The notes under the pieces were generated by a model. The model made no database searches. It saw only the letters and a list, made by a program, of their open reading frames with translations, and had not been told where the DNA came from. Shown here one piece after another: positions 1 to 7,560 of a stretch of 55,544 nt of DNA. Both the position numbers and the translations under genes were made by a program. Position 1 is the first letter of the stretch; every line of letters starts with the position of its first letter. The DNA is from an uncultured Rhizobiaceae bacterium (lineage in GTDB: Bacteria; Pseudomonadota; Alphaproteobacteria; Rhizobiales; Rhizobiaceae): the NCBI GenBank assembly GCA_947259295.1, contig CAMYMG010000052.1:1-55544 (forward strand), in the 5' to 3' direction.

Positions 1-543
1 AGTGCCGCCGCGCCGCTGCAGGGCGGCGCCGACGACCGGATAGCGCGCGTCCGGCGAGACGTTCAGCGGCGGGCAGAATTCCTTGGCCTGCTCGCGCGTC
101 AGGTACTCGTTGTCGATGCCGTTCAGGCGGTTGGCATGGACGTGGCGCTTCAGCACCTGCACGTCGTGCACATTGTGCGCCAGCATCATCACGCCGCGCG
201 CCGAATACATGACGTTGTAGTTGAGCTCCTGCGACAGCCCGTCCCACAGCTTCAGCGCATGGTCGTAGATGCCGGCGGATTCGTCGTAGAGGTAGTTCGA
301 GCGGATGATGGTGGTGTTGCGGCCTGTGTTGCCGCCACCGAGCCAGCCCTTTTCGAGCACAGCAACATTGGTGATGCCGTGCACCGTGGCGAGGTAGTAG
401 GCCGTCGCCAGGCCGTGACCGCCGGCGCCGACGATGATGACGTCGTATTCGGAACGCGGCTCCGGCGACGACCACTGCTCATCCCAGCCCTTGTGGGCGC
501 GCATCGCTTCGCGGGCGATCGCGAATACAGAATATTTCCGCAT
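1..543 (-). CDS. soxB: Sarcosine oxidase subunit beta-like FAD oxidoreductase (N-terminal part, cut by window edge)
   Basis: Only the first 181 codons are in the window; the stop lies beyond base 1. The protein opens [10 protein letters not shown] and has a dinucleotide-binding segment near residues 34-55 ([19 protein letters not shown]). This is followed by [20 protein letters not shown], the region where the DAO-fold subunit holds FAD in heterotetrameric sarcosine oxidases. That enzyme oxidatively demethylates sarcosine to glycine, passing a C1 unit to tetrahydrofolate, in the cytoplasm. The order [25 protein letters not shown] and LQRRGG is characteristic of the beta subunit rather than of glycine oxidase or monomeric sarcosine oxidase. 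The other subunits should lie beyond the left edge. The start is ATG at 541-543; the ORF is open to the edge. A dimethylglycine or related N-methyl amine oxidase cannot be excluded. Confidence 0.85.
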   Translation of the reverse strand, partial: MRKYSVFAIAREAMRAHKGWDEQWSSPEPRSEYDVIIVGAGGHGLATAYYLATVHGITNVAVLEKGWLGGGNTGRNTTIIRSNYLYDESAGIYDHALKLWDGLSQELNYNVMYSARGVMMLAHNVHDVQVLKRHVHANRLNGIDNEYLTREQAKEFCPPLNVSPDARYPVVGAALQRRGGT

Positions 544-566
544 GATTCCCCTGACCTCGTCACTGC

Positions 567-590
567 CGGAACGGCGATCGGGCCGTTCCG
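567..590. repeat. Perfect 8-bp inverted repeat in the soxB-like leader
   Basis: CGGAACGG and CCGTTCCG face each other across 8 bases, 24 bases upstream of the soxB-like start codon. It may be an operator, a leader hairpin, or a terminator remnant of the upstream MFS gene. No T-run follows on either strand, so a terminator is the weakest option. Confidence 0.4.
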
Positions 591-666
591 AGGGCGTGGT
601 GTATCACTAGCGAAAAGCCCGTGTCACCCTTGCTTTGTTTGCGACGGGCATTGCCGTTTTGCGCCG

Positions 667-1878
667 CTAGCTGGCAGCGCGCGCAGCACTGGTGCTGGGC
701 AGGAAGATCGTCAGGAGGCCAACCAACGGCAGGTAGGAGCATACGTCGAAGACATATTCGATGCCCTTGCTGTCGGCGACGACGCCGAGCACCGCGGCGG
801 CAATGCCGCCCATGCCGAAGGCGAAGCCGAAGAAGATGCCGGCCACCATGCCGACCCGACCCGGCACGAGCTCCTGGGCGAAGACGATGATCGCCGGGAA
901 GGCCGACGAAAGGATCAGTCCAATGAGCACCACCAGCACGTTGGTCCAGACGAAGTCGGCATAGGGGAGCGCCAGCGTGAAGGGCAGCACGCCGAGGATC
1001 GAGAACCAGATGACCGTCTTCGGTCCGAAACGGTCGCCGAACAGGCCGCCGAGCAGGATACCGAGCGCCGAGGCGCCGAGGAACAGGAACAGCATGACCT
1101 GCGACTGCTGCACGGTGACGCCGAATTTTTCGATCACATAGAAGGTGTAGTAGCTCGCGAGGCCGGCGGTGTAGCCGTTCTTGGTGAAGGTCAGTAGCGC
1201 CAGGATCACCAGCGAGGCGATCACCTTGCCGCGCGGCAGCGTCGGAAACCGCGACACGGCCGGCTTGCGCAGATGCGCGGTCTTCAGATGGGCGCTGTAC
1301 CAGGCGCCGACCTGCCTGAGCACGACGATGCCGACGAGTGCCGCGAGCGCGAACCAGGCAACGCTGCCCTGGCCGTAGGGGACGACGATGAAGGCGGCGA
1401 GCAGCGGCCCCATGGCCTGGCCGACATTGCCGCCGACCTGGAAGGTGGACTGTGCGAAGCCGTAGCGCCCGCCCGACGCCAGGCGCGCGACCCGCGACGA
1501 CTCCGGATGGAAAATCGCCGAGCCGAGGCCGATGCACACGGCGCCGATCAGCAGCATGGGATAGCTGTGCGCCGTGGCGAGCAGGACGAGACCGACCATC
1601 GACGAGCCCATGCCGATCGGCAGCGAATAGGGCATCGGCCGCTTGTCGGTATAGAGGCCGATCGCCGGCTGCAGCAGCGAGGCGGTGACCATGAACGCCA
1701 TGGTCAGCAGGCCGATCTGCCAGAACTCGAGCTGGAAATCGTCCTTCAGCATCGGATAGAGCGCCGACAAGAGCGACTGCACGACATCGTTGATGAAATG
1801 ACAAAAGCTGACCGCCAGGATGACGGCAAAGACGGTGCCCTCGGTGGCGGCGGGCGAACGGACTGTCGTATCGGTCAA
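667..1878 (-). CDS. MFS transporter, fosmidomycin-resistance (Fsr) type
   Basis: A 403-residue, 12-helix major facilitator protein of the inner membrane. It resembles Fsr exporters, which extrude fosmidomycin and other small compounds by proton antiport. Family features seen: FCHFINDVVQSLLSALYPML in helix 1, GLGSAIFHPESSRVARLASG in the central part, and the second-half loop GGLFGDRFGPKTVIW. An ATG-initiated version of the frame does not fit. I chose TTG at 1876-1878 because AAGGAG (1885-1890) sits six bases upstream, and the residues before it (GPGQLRRHAKEHA) look untranslated. The gene lies on the same strand as the soxB-like gene, 123 bases apart, and could be cotranscribed. Its natural substrate is unknown; sugar-phosphate-like or amine compounds are possible. 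Confidence 0.85.
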   Translation of the reverse strand: MTDTTVRSPAATEGTVFAVILAVSFCHFINDVVQSLLSALYPMLKDDFQLEFWQIGLLTMAFMVTASLLQPAIGLYTDKRPMPYSLPIGMGSSMVGLVLLATAHSYPMLLIGAVCIGLGSAIFHPESSRVARLASGGRYGFAQSTFQVGGNVGQAMGPLLAAFIVVPYGQGSVAWFALAALVGIVVLRQVGAWYSAHLKTAHLRKPAVSRFPTLPRGKVIASLVILALLTFTKNGYTAGLASYYTFYVIEKFGVTVQQSQVMLFLFLGASALGILLGGLFGDRFGPKTVIWFSILGVLPFTLALPYADFVWTNVLVVLIGLILSSAFPAIIVFAQELVPGRVGMVAGIFFGFAFGMGGIAAAVLGVVADSKGIEYVFDVCSYLPLVGLLTIFLPSTSAARAAS

Positions 1879-2018
1879 TGCATGCTCCTTGGCGTGCCGG
1901 CGCAGCTGTCCGGGTCCAGGGCCATCCAAATAGTCCCGACCGTGGCCCAGTTCATGGGGCAGATTGGCCTAGCTTTGGGACCAGTCGCAGGCAGCCTGGC
2001 ACAATCGGCGGCGACCGT

Positions 2019-3293
2019 TCAGGCTCCGGCCGGCACGCGCCCGAATTTGCGGCTCGCATCGAGCGCCAATCCCAGCCCGACGCTGCCGAACATGTCGCCG
2101 GCAACGATCCGGGCAGCGGGGAACATGGCAAGGATGGTGGACCTCAAAAGCGGCACGGCCGTCGAACCGCCGGTCAGGAAGATGGTGTCGATTCGCGCTG
2201 CCGGAAGGCCGGCCCCGGCCAGCGTTGCTGAAACCGTATCCCTGATGCGATCGACCGCATTGGACACCGAAGCGTCGAACACCGCCCGCGTCACCGCAAC
2301 ATCGAGCATCTCGTCCGTCAGGGACAAGCTGATTGCGGTCGCAGCGTTGTCGGTCAGGTCGATCTTGGCCTGCTCGACGCAGCCCGCCAGCGCATGACCC
2401 TGGCGGTGCGTGACGATATCGATCATCCGCTCGACCAGCCGCGGCTCGGCCGCCTCGTAGCGGATCTGCCGGAGATCGCCCATCGCCTTCGGCGAATAGA
2501 GCAGATTGATGCGCTGCCACGTCGACAGGTCCACATAGTAGCCGGCTGGCAGGTTGCGCTTTCGGTCGCGGGTAGGCGTCAGGTAGCCCAGTTCGCGCAT
2601 GACGCTGGCCAGCGACAGAAGCCTGTCGAAATCCGTGCCGCCGACATGCACGCCGGCATTGGCGAGGATATCGGCCTTGCGGTCGGCCGCCTTTCGGCCT
2701 TCGGGCGAAACGCGGACGATGGAAAAGTCGGACGTGCCACCGCCGATATCGACGATCAGCGCCAGTTCCTCGGATTGCACGGACTGCTCGTAATCGAGTG
2801 CCGCGGCGATCGGCTCGTACTGGAACTCGATATGCTTGAAGCCCTGGCGGCGGGCCGCCTTCTCGAGTTCTCCCTGCGCCGCGGCGTCGGCGGTCGCGTC
2901 GTCGTCGACGAAGAACACCGGTCGCCCGAGGACGACATCCTCCACCGCATCCTGCACCGCATTGTCGAGGCGGGTTTTCAGAAAGCCGATGAACTCGCCG
3001 ATGATATCCGAGAATGCTACCGAGCGAGACTTGATGCGCGTCTTCTCGTGGATGAGCGAGGAGCCGAGCACGCTCTTCAGGGCACGCAGCAGCCGGCCTT
3101 CGGCATTGTCGGTGTAGTCGGCGATAGCGCGGCGGCCGAAATAGGTGTGGTTGTCCTCGAAATTGAAGAACACCGCGCTTGGCAGCGTTGTGTCGACACC
3201 TTCCAGCGCAACGAGTTGCGGCCGCCCCGCGGCCATGATGCCGACGGTCGAATTCGAAGTGCCAAAGTCAATTCCACCGAAGGCCGGAGGCAT
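2019..3293 (-). CDS. Hsp70-family ATPase, short YegD-like form
   Basis: This 424-residue actin-fold ATPase carries the Hsp70 signatures GIDFGTSNSTVGIM at the extreme N-terminus (phosphate 1), VDIGGGTSDFSIVRV near residue 190 (phosphate 2) and FLTGGSTAVPLLRSTI near residue 380 (adenosine loop). The protein ends about 40 residues after the adenosine loop, so it has no substrate-binding beta-sandwich or lid. This matches the YegD group of Hsp70-like proteins, whose role is not established; it should not be called DnaK. The gene is monocistronic, cytoplasmic, and divergent from rpsU across 230 bases. The ATG at 3293 is directly followed by the first conserved strand, so the start is well fixed. 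Confidence 0.9.
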   Translation of the reverse strand: MPPAFGGIDFGTSNSTVGIMAAGRPQLVALEGVDTTLPSAVFFNFEDNHTYFGRRAIADYTDNAEGRLLRALKSVLGSSLIHEKTRIKSRSVAFSDIIGEFIGFLKTRLDNAVQDAVEDVVLGRPVFFVDDDATADAAAQGELEKAARRQGFKHIEFQYEPIAAALDYEQSVQSEELALIVDIGGGTSDFSIVRVSPEGRKAADRKADILANAGVHVGGTDFDRLLSLASVMRELGYLTPTRDRKRNLPAGYYVDLSTWQRINLLYSPKAMGDLRQIRYEAAEPRLVERMIDIVTHRQGHALAGCVEQAKIDLTDNAATAISLSLTDEMLDVAVTRAVFDASVSNAVDRIRDTVSATLAGAGLPAARIDTIFLTGGSTAVPLLRSTILAMFPAARIVAGDMFGSVGLGLALDASRKFGRVPAGA

Positions 3294-3365
3294 CGATTAT
3301 CCAATGATTGAGGGGGCAGTCCAAGCGTGCGGAGGAGGTCGGATACACAAGCGAGGCAGCAATGT

Positions 3366-3381
3366 CGACCAAAAATGGTCG
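3366..3381. repeat. Small inverted repeat in the hsp70/rpsU divergent region
   Basis: CGACCA and TGGTCG surround AAAA. It lies in the divergent spacer between the Hsp70-like gene and rpsU and could be a regulator site for either direction. No function can be read from sequence alone. Confidence 0.35.
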
Positions 3382-3410
3382 GTCGCGGCACAGGCCGTGA
3401 AACTCCCACT

Positions 3411-3422
3411 CGACAATTGTCG
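3411..3422. repeat. 12-bp perfect palindrome upstream of rpsU
   Basis: CGACAATTGTCG is self-complementary and lies 101 bases before the rpsU start. With the hairpin at 3366-3381 it makes the spacer unusually rich in dyads. A regulator site or transcript leader structure is possible. Confidence 0.3.
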
Positions 3423-3523
3423 CCGATTCTGCTAAGTGCGCCGCAATTCGCGGTAGTGGCTGCCGCGGAGGCAGAGGCGGAGTGCCGAAGCCTTTCTCTG
3501 AACCCTAAGATACAGGATCGCCC

Positions 3524-3784
3524 GTGCAGGTACTCGTACGCGACAACAATGTTGACCAGGCGCTGCGCGCGCTCAAGAAGAAAATGCAGCGCGAAGGCAT
3601 TTTCCGCGAGATGAAGATGCGCGGCCACTACGAAAAGCCGTCCGAGAAGCGTGCCCGCGAAAAGGCCGAGGCCGTGCGCCGCGCCCGCAAGCTTGCCCGC
3701 AAGCGCCTGCAGCGCGAAGGCCTGCTGCCGATGACGCCGCGGCCAGTTGCCGCCGGAGCAGGCGCCGGTCGTCCGGCACGGTAA
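3524..3784 (+). CDS. rpsU: 30S ribosomal protein S21
   Basis: A small basic protein of 86 residues with the S21 core [20 protein letters not shown] and the basic helix [21 protein letters not shown]21 binds the 30S platform and helps base-pairing between mRNA leaders and the 16S 3' end. The C-terminal tail ([20 protein letters not shown]) is longer than in enteric S21, as is usual in rhizobia. The start is GTG at 3524 with AGGA eight bases upstream; the QVLVRDNNV motif leaves no room for another start. The gene stands alone rather than in the enteric rpsU-dnaG-rpoD operon, which is normal for this class. The next gene starts 144 bases downstream. Confidence 0.96.
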   Translation: MQVLVRDNNVDQALRALKKKMQREGIFREMKMRGHYEKPSEKRAREKAEAVRRARKLARKRLQREGLLPMTPRPVAAGAGAGRPAR

Positions 3785-3928
3785 TATCGCCTATCTTTCG
3801 ACTTTTTCCGGCAATACGACCACGGGGGTGGGGCGATGCGAATCGCCGCCACCTTTCGTTTTTCATCGCGCTCGGGGGAACGCGGTGTGGAAATTGATGA
3901 ATTCGGCAGTGCAAGGAACAGCCTCGTA

Positions 3929-4774
3929 ATGAATGCAGCCATCGGCGACCGCAACTCCACACATCGTGGCGGGGCGATGATGGCGGCAGTCATCGCCATC
4001 GGGCTTGGTCTTTCCGCCTGCCAGAGCGGCCCGACCGGCGAACTCGCCACGATCGATACGGCACAGGGCTCTGAACAGAATATCGCGTCGCTGACGGCGG
4101 TGATCTCGCGCAACCCGCAGGATCCGGAAGCCTACAATGTGCGCGGCACGGCGTATGGCCGCGGCGGCAAGTACAATGATGCGCTGAAGGACTTCGAGAC
4201 GGCGATCCGGCTGAAGCCCAATTTCTACCAGGCCTATGCCAATCGTGCGCTGATCTACCGCTTCCTTGGCGACCAGAACCAGGCGCTGGCCGACTACAAC
4301 AAGGCTATCCAGATCAACCCCAATTATGACGCGGCCTATATCGGGCGGGGCAACCTGTACCGCAAGGCCGGCGACACGACGCGCGCCTTCAACGATTTCC
4401 AGAAGGCGATCCAGCTCGACACCACGGACGCGCGCGCCTACCACAATCGCGGCCTGATCTATCAGAGCCAGGGACAGCATGCCTTTGCCATCGAGGATTT
4501 CTCCACCTCGATCTCGCTGTCGCCGGATTCTCCCGAGCCATACAATGGCCGCGGCCTGTCCTATCTCGCCATGAACGACGAGGACAACGCGTTTGCCGAC
4601 TTCAACATGGCCATCAAGCTCGACGACAAGATCGCCGAGAGCTGGGCCAACCAGGCGCTGATCTACGAGCGCCGCGGCGAGAAGGCGCGGGCTGCAAAGT
4701 CCTATGCGAGGGCAGCGCAGCTCGACCCGAACTACCAGCCGGCAAAGGACGGTCTGGACCGCACGCGCGGCTGA
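3929..4774 (+). CDS. TPR-repeat lipoprotein (NlpI-like)
   Basis: This 281-residue protein has a lipoprotein signal: hydrophobic MMAAVIAIGLGLSAC with the modified cysteine at residue 31. About six tetratricopeptide repeats of 34 residues follow, from roughly residue 60 to the end; AYANRALIYRFLGDQNQALA is one. TPR arrays are protein-binding scaffolds, and lipid-anchored examples such as NlpI organise envelope enzymes. The partner here is unknown. I chose ATG 3929 because AAGGA lies 11 bases upstream and it places the lipobox at a normal distance. The frame stays open to an ATG at 3836, which would give an implausibly long leader. The Asp after Cys that marks inner-membrane retention is absent (Gln instead), so outer-membrane sorting is expected. 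Confidence 0.85.
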   Translation: MNAAIGDRNSTHRGGAMMAAVIAIGLGLSACQSGPTGELATIDTAQGSEQNIASLTAVISRNPQDPEAYNVRGTAYGRGGKYNDALKDFETAIRLKPNFYQAYANRALIYRFLGDQNQALADYNKAIQINPNYDAAYIGRGNLYRKAGDTTRAFNDFQKAIQLDTTDARAYHNRGLIYQSQGQHAFAIEDFSTSISLSPDSPEPYNGRGLSYLAMNDEDNAFADFNMAIKLDDKIAESWANQALIYERRGEKARAAKSYARAAQLDPNYQPAKDGLDRTRG

Positions 4775-4898
4775 TTGCTGGGCCCTCCCGGGGCACGTGC
4801 GAATGCGAAATCATCGCCACCGATCCGCCGCAGTTTGTGTGGAACACTCCCCTCGGAACATCGTTGTGCATGTTCATTCCAATGAGGGACTTTATTCC

Positions 4899-5372
4899 AT
4901 GATTAAGAAATTTGCCGTAGCAGCCGCTCTGCTGACCACCGCCCTCGCCGCCCCGGCGAGCGCGGCTGATATAAAGCTCGGCGTGCTGACCTGCGACATC
5001 GACGGTGGCGTCGGCTACGTCATCACCTCGAACAAGGGCATCGACTGCACCTTCAAGCGCTCGCGTGGCGGTGGCCGTGAGCATTACACGGGCATGATTT
5101 CGAAGCTCGGCGTCGATGTCGGCAAGACCCACAACGGCACGCTGGCCTGGGCCGTGTTGGCCGTGAGCCGCAACTATGACGACGGCCAGCTGGCCGGCAA
5201 GTATTTCGGCGTAAACGCCGAAGCCAGCGTCGTCACCGGCGGTGGCGCGAACCTCCTCGTCGGCGGCTTCCGCGATTCCTTCTCGCTGCAGCCGCTGAGC
5301 GTCCAGGCCCAGACCGGCCTGAACCTCGCCGTGGCAGCAACCTCGATCGAGCTCATTTCCTCGCTCAAGTAA
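4899..5372 (+). CDS. DUF992 secreted protein, copy 1
   Basis: The 157-residue product begins with a clear Sec signal peptide (MIKKFAVAAALLTTALAAPA, cleavage probably after ASA). It continues into a DUF992 domain: IKLGVLTCDIDGGVGYVITS, a cysteine in DCTF, YTGMISKLGVDVG, then GGGANLLVGG and LQPLSVQAQTGLNLAVA. The two cysteines (LTC and DCT) probably form a disulfide in the periplasm. DUF992 is common in Hyphomicrobiales and has no established function. The family repeats GG-rich turns, suggesting a small beta-barrel or sandwich (inference). A paralogue follows 66 bases downstream on the same strand. The start is ATG 4899, preceded by a purine-rich GAGGGA. Confidence 0.88.
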   Translation: MIKKFAVAAALLTTALAAPASAADIKLGVLTCDIDGGVGYVITSNKGIDCTFKRSRGGGREHYTGMISKLGVDVGKTHNGTLAWAVLAVSRNYDDGQLAGKYFGVNAEASVVTGGGANLLVGGFRDSFSLQPLSVQAQTGLNLAVAATSIELISSLK

Positions 5373-5438
5373 GTGATACGGCCGGCGCTCCCATGAACGC
5401 CGGCCTACGCCTCACACCACACACAGCAGGAGAATGAC

Positions 5439-5921
5439 ATGAAGAAGAATGTTCTGGCCGCGATCCTCGTCGTTGGCGCAGCCGCCTCCCCCGCGATTGC
5501 CCAGCAGCCGGGCATCGAACTCGGCGTTCTCGACTGCCAGATCGAAGGCGGCGTGGGGCTGATCCTCGGATCGTCCAAGGACATGAAGTGCAACTTCCAG
5601 CCGGCCGACAAGACCTTCGCGCCGGAGCCCTATTTCGGCGTCGTCAACAAGTACGGCCTCGACATCGGGGTGACCGACGCCACCGCCATGAGCTGGCTGG
5701 TGCTGGCCCCGAGCAGCAACATCTACGCGCCGGGCGCACTTGCCGGCGACTATGTCGGCGCAACGGCCGAGGCCTCTGCCGGTGTCGGCGGCGGCGCCAA
5801 CCTGCTGGTTGGCGGTTCGGGTACGAACTTCACCCTGCAGCCGCTCAGCCTGCAGACGCAGACCGGCGTGAACCTCGCGGTCGGCGTTACCCAGTTCCAG
5901 CTGCGCAGTTCTTCCAACTGA
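5439..5921 (+). CDS. DUF992 secreted protein, copy 2
   Basis: A 160-residue paralogue of the preceding gene, with signal peptide MKKNVLAAILVVGAAASPA (cleavage after AIA). The DUF992 landmarks come in the same order: IELGVLDCQIEGGVGLILGS, MKCNF, YFGVVNKYGLDIGV, GGGANLLVGG and LQPLSLQTQTGVNLAVG. Both cysteines of copy 1 are conserved. The pair looks like an old tandem duplication: framework motifs match while surface loops differ. The RNA probably ends at the strong hairpin 26 bases beyond the stop. AGGAG lies nine bases before ATG 5439. Function unknown; the periplasmic location is well supported. Confidence 0.9.
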   Translation: MKKNVLAAILVVGAAASPAIAQQPGIELGVLDCQIEGGVGLILGSSKDMKCNFQPADKTFAPEPYFGVVNKYGLDIGVTDATAMSWLVLAPSSNIYAPGALAGDYVGATAEASAGVGGGANLLVGGSGTNFTLQPLSLQTQTGVNLAVGVTQFQLRSSSN

Positions 5922-5946
5922 CCGATTGAACCATCATCGAACTCAG

Positions 5947-5974
5947 AAAAGCCGGCGGCTCACCGCCGGCTTTT
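5947..5974 (+). terminator. Intrinsic terminator after the DUF992 pair
   Basis: AAAAGCCGGCGG pairs perfectly with CCGCCGGCTTTT across the loop CTCA, giving a 12-bp GC-rich stem ending in a T-run. It lies 26 bases after the stop of DUF992 copy 2 and before the next plus-strand gene, so it separates the two units. Confidence 0.9.
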
Positions 5975-6036
5975 CTGCGCGTGGCCCCACCGCTTTTCCT
6001 TGCTGACGGGCACCGCCGCCTCTAAGCGCGTTCAGC

Positions 6037-7461
6037 ATGGACGTCCAGGCATCGAACAGGGTTGACTGGCGCGCGCTGTGGGCGAGCGGCGATCTCGCGC
6101 GCTTCTGCTTCATCAGCCTCGGCATCATGCTGCACGCCACCAACGAGACGATGGTTGCGACGATCATTCCGCCGCTCGTCGTCGACCTGTCCGGCGTCGA
6201 ACTGGTCGGCTGGACCCTCGCGATCTACGAACTTGGCGCCATCGTTGCCGGAGCCGCGGCGGGCCGCATGGTCAGCTACGTTCCGCTGCGCACCAACATG
6301 GCAGGCGCCGCCGGGCTCTACGCCTTCGGCGCCCTGATCTGCGCAACGGCCCCAGACATGACCGTCTTCCTCGGCGGCCGGCTGATCGAGGGGCTGGGCG
6401 GCGGCGCGCTCGTCTCGCTCGCCTTCGTCTCCGTCGAGCGGCTGTTTCCCCGCCGCATCTGGCCCCAGCTCTTCGGCATCATGTCGGCCGTCTGGGGCGT
6501 TTCCGCCTTTTCGGGTCCGCTGCTCGGTGCGTTGGTGTCGGAGGCGCTGTCATGGCGCTGGGCCTTCGGCATCTTCACCGCGGCCGGCATGGCGATGGCG
6601 CTGGCCTGCTTTGTCGTCCTGCGCAGCCCGGAGGCAACCAGGCGGAGGCCCGGCGCGGTGGCGGCGCCCTTTCCATTCCGCGCGCTTGCCGTGCTGGCTG
6701 CCGGCGTCATTCTGGTGGCGATGGCTGGCGTCGGTGTCGAGGCGCTGCGCTCGACCCTGTTCCTGCTCTGCGGCCTCGCGGGGCTTGCCTTCTTCTTCGT
6801 CGTCGACGGCTGGAGGCCGGCATCCCGGCTGTTTCCGACCAAACCGTTCAGCTGGCGCTCCCCGGTCGGCAGCGGCATGACGATGGTCCTGGCCTTCTCG
6901 GTCGCCACCTGCTCGTTCTCGATCTACGGGCCCCTTATCATGACGACCCTGCACGACATCCCGATCCTCACCGCAGGCTACATCATCGCCGCCGAATCGA
7001 TCGCCTGGTCGATCCTGTCGATCATCGTCGCCAATGCGCCGCCGAGCCGTGAGCGGGGTATCATCATACTCGGGGCCGTGATGATCGCCACAGGCATAGT
7101 TGGTTTCGCCTATGCCATGCCGCTCGGCTCGATCCCGCTGATTCTCGCCTGCGCCATCCTGCAGGGTGGCGGCTTCGGCATCGCCTGGCCATTCGTGACA
7201 CGCGTCATCGTTGCCGTCGCCGATCCCGCCGAAAGCACCATCGCCTCCTCGGCCATACCGACGATGCAGCGCATCGGCTATGCGGTAGGGGCGGCACTTT
7301 GCGGCATCATCGCCAATGCCAGCGGCTTCTCGCACGGGCTGAGCGACGAGACTGCAGCCTCGGTCGCGTCCTGGCTGTTCCTGGCATTCGTGCCGCTCGG
7401 CATCCTGGGGGTCGTGTCGGCCACCGCCATTGCCCGCACGGCGGGTCGCCAGCCGCAATAG
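6037..7461 (+). CDS. MFS multidrug-type efflux transporter (DHA2-like)
   Basis: A 474-residue major facilitator with about 14 predicted helices, the arrangement of drug:H+ antiporters of the DHA2 group. Helix 1 region: FISLGIMLHATNETMVATII. This is followed by the motif C-like stretch WGVSAFSGPLLGALVSEALS, which marks antiporters. A hydrophilic break with charged EATRRRPGAV lies in the middle, before residue 220. It should export a hydrophobic compound or drug across the inner membrane; the substrate is not readable. The gene stands alone between the upstream terminator and the convergent pnt operon. ATG 6037 is the likely start, though the Shine-Dalgarno is weak. A 6-bp hairpin with no T-run lies just after the stop. 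Confidence 0.85.
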   Translation: MDVQASNRVDWRALWASGDLARFCFISLGIMLHATNETMVATIIPPLVVDLSGVELVGWTLAIYELGAIVAGAAAGRMVSYVPLRTNMAGAAGLYAFGALICATAPDMTVFLGGRLIEGLGGGALVSLAFVSVERLFPRRIWPQLFGIMSAVWGVSAFSGPLLGALVSEALSWRWAFGIFTAAGMAMALACFVVLRSPEATRRRPGAVAAPFPFRALAVLAAGVILVAMAGVGVEALRSTLFLLCGLAGLAFFFVVDGWRPASRLFPTKPFSWRSPVGSGMTMVLAFSVATCSFSIYGPLIMTTLHDIPILTAGYIIAAESIAWSILSIIVANAPPSRERGIIILGAVMIATGIVGFAYAMPLGSIPLILACAILQGGGFGIAWPFVTRVIVAVADPAESTIASSAIPTMQRIGYAVGAALCGIIANASGFSHGLSDETAASVASWLFLAFVPLGILGVVSATAIARTAGRQPQ

Positions 7462-7560
7462 GCCTCGACCTTCAGTCGAGATCTAAGAGTAGCGACGAAT
7501 GACGAGGTCAGGGCTGAGCGGACCGTGCCAGGTCTTCCGCGCCCGGCACCGTCCGGGCGA

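Noticed and set aside
7464..7480. Terminator after the MFS gene
   Set aside because: CTCGAC/GTCGAG forms a short hairpin but no T-run follows; a weak or Rho-dependent end is as likely.
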